Assembly: GCA_947034885.2 (NCBI GenBank)
Contig: OX344749.2
Location: 25,249,501 to 25,313,500 of the forward strand
DNA: 64,000 bases
Direction: 5' to 3'
Source of the DNA: Thuidium tamariscinum
Taxonomy: Eukaryota; Streptophyta; Bryopsida; Hypnales; Thuidiaceae
The notes under the pieces were generated by a model. That model saw only the letters and a program-made list of their open reading frames with translations. It ran no database searches and was not told where the DNA came from. Position 1 is the first letter of the stretch, and every line of letters starts with the position of its first letter. This document shows, in pieces, positions 62,498-64,000 of this stretch. Made by a program: the position numbers and the translations under genes.

Positions 62498-63110
62498 AGG
62501 CTTCAATTGAGGCCATATAGTACTAGTCACACCAAATTTACAACCATCCATTGGACCATAGCTTGTTGAAAAGGCAAAAATATCCATCTCTATCCTTTTC
62601 ACAATTCTTCCATCATATTCCAATGGTGAACCTTTACTTTCTAGAATATACTCTTCTAATATGTACATGAAGACAAAATTTGGGTGTAAGGACACAAATG
62701 CAAAATAAGCCTGCAATTAGGGTCGAATAGGCTAGTCCCACCAAATTTACTACCATCCATTGAAACCTACTTTAATGTACAAGGTAGACATATCCATTCT
62801 TGTCCTTTTAAAAAAAAAACTTTGTCATGTACCAAAGGTGTGTATTTACTTTCTAGAATGTACTCTATCAATATGTGACGCCATAACTTTGGGGTGCAAG
62901 GATACAAATGCAAAATTAAGCCTGCAACTAGGGTCAAATTGTTGCAAGTCTCACCAACTTTATTACCATTGATTGGACCCTTATTGTATAAGGCAAACAC
63001 ACCCATTCTTGTCTTTTTCATTTCTCCTCCGTCATGTACCAATGGTGTATGTTTACTTTTTAGAATATATTCCACCAATACATGAGGACAAAACTTGGAC
63101 ACAAATGTGT
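62498..63110. repeat. Three-unit tandem repeat, period about 210 bp
   Basis: YMCACCAAMTTTAYWACCAT occurs at 62528, 62737 and 62950. Each is followed by ATTGGACC-like text, a CCATTCTTGTCC-like block and TTACTTTYTAGAATRTA. All three units keep long minus-strand frames (for example 62456-62716 and 62767-63102) with similar peptides, but the protein is not recognisable and the frames most likely reflect the repeat. Confidence 0.75.
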
Positions 63111-64000
63111 ATGTCTAACAATTACTACATCATTCATCCAAATGCAAAACATTCTCTTTTAGATTTGAGAGTCAACAAATTGTGAGGGACACAATAGGAG
63201 ACTATAGTTAATTGAAGTAAGTCTGCTTACAACAAGTCAAATTCCATCCAACTTATCACATGCAAAATTATAGTAATAAGGTAGAATTGTCCATAACCAA
63301 CCAACACCCCGTAGGCAATTTTACAAATTCACGTATTTTCAACCAAGACTAGAATGTTTTTTTTCTCCTTTTCAAAGTTGGAACTAAAGGTTCATAACAC
63401 ATGTCCCAAAGCAGAGTGCAAAAAAGTAGGAAGCAATGAGTGGGAAAGCAATTTTTAAATGATGGAAACTAGAAGAATTTCTACAAATTAGCTGTGGGTT
63501 TGGACATGTGCACTTTTTGCCTTTCAAAATTCACAGGAAGTTCAATTCATGCAATAAAATCACCAAAGTCTTTGCAATCCCCACTATTTCTAAGGTAGGA
63601 GGCTGTAAAATGGTGTGGGCATTAAGAATTGCTCCTATAAATGGCTGTGAAATGGTGCATCTAAGCTTCTAAAATTGACTAGTACATTCATTGAATGAAT
63701 CAAGGAAAAAAACCATTATTAATTGCAAGAGCCAATCATTCTCTTTGTTTTCTCCATTTTTATTTAGAATTGCAAGTGAACCATTTATGAAAGACTTAGG
63801 GTCACAAATAGGGATCTATGACCCAATTCGTTTGAAAATTCATAAGTAATTCAAAAATCATTGGAAAAATACGAAACAACTTAGATTAAATTCCTCATCA
63901 ATTTCTCTTTGTTTGAAAAATGAGCTAAAAATATTCCCATCCAAAAAAATACATGAAAAAAGTGGACCAGCCCTTAGATGGACGGTTTATGAGCCTCCTA
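63111..64000. other. AT-rich DNA ending in a partial family C-like copy
   Basis: From about 63780 the text (ATACGAAACAACTTAGATTAAAT and following) is colinear with about 56100-56230 of the family C element. The window ends before any terminus. Confidence 0.5.

Noticed and set aside
1..64000. CRISPR arrays, bacterial operons, rRNA
   Set aside because: None of the required structures was seen, and the window is plainly eukaryotic.

Overview
The window looks like nuclear DNA of a land plant. It is AT-rich and gene-poor, with phased GT/AG introns, many plant-type transposons (CACTA foldbacks, a Stowaway MITE, a Harbinger MITE, a Helitron end, long solo LTRs, a hAT copy) and a clear plastid CP12 gene. 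The lineage cannot be fixed from sequence alone. A piggyBac copy and many piggyBac-type MITEs are unusual for a flowering plant, so a seed-free plant (bryophyte, lycophyte or fern) is my guess.

Layout. 1-3.46 kb: AT-rich repeats, including a 964-bp TIR element with 4-bp target duplications that itself carries a foldback MITE. 3.465-17.311 kb: one piggyBac-class element with TTAA duplications, swollen to 13.85 kb by two related 3.7-3.8 kb solo-LTR-like insertions, each with its own 5-bp duplication; one of these also carries a CACTA-type MITE. The transposase lies at 13.46-16.07 kb in one unbroken frame with three internal stops and a lost catalytic Asp. 17.3-27.8 kb: AT-rich DNA with a 943-bp TTAA/CCCC element, a second copy of the 4-bp-TSD family, a Harbinger-type MITE, a long foldback and a CACTA MITE. 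27.8-32.8 kb: a GC-richer block with a hAT transposase (two exons, one internal stop). 33.17-33.37 kb: a strand-switching 10-bp microsatellite.

37.5-40 kb: a Stowaway MITE followed by the two-exon CP12 gene, the clearest functional gene here. 47.0-50.3 kb, minus strand: at least six phase-consistent exons of a kinase-like protein with non-canonical HGD and DWG motifs. Its 5' side (51.4-52.7 kb) is a diverged tandem array, and a possible first exon lies near 53.0 kb. 53-64 kb: repeats again, with a piggyBac-type element (55.5-57.4 kb) whose right TIR was hit by another TTAA element, a Helitron 3' end, a CACTA foldback, an 804-bp TTAA element and a three-unit 210-bp tandem repeat.

Functionally, the two cellular genes look unrelated (Calvin-cycle redox regulation; unknown kinase-like role). 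The main story is the nested transposon record, above all a piggyBac lineage with several candidate non-autonomous families in one window.
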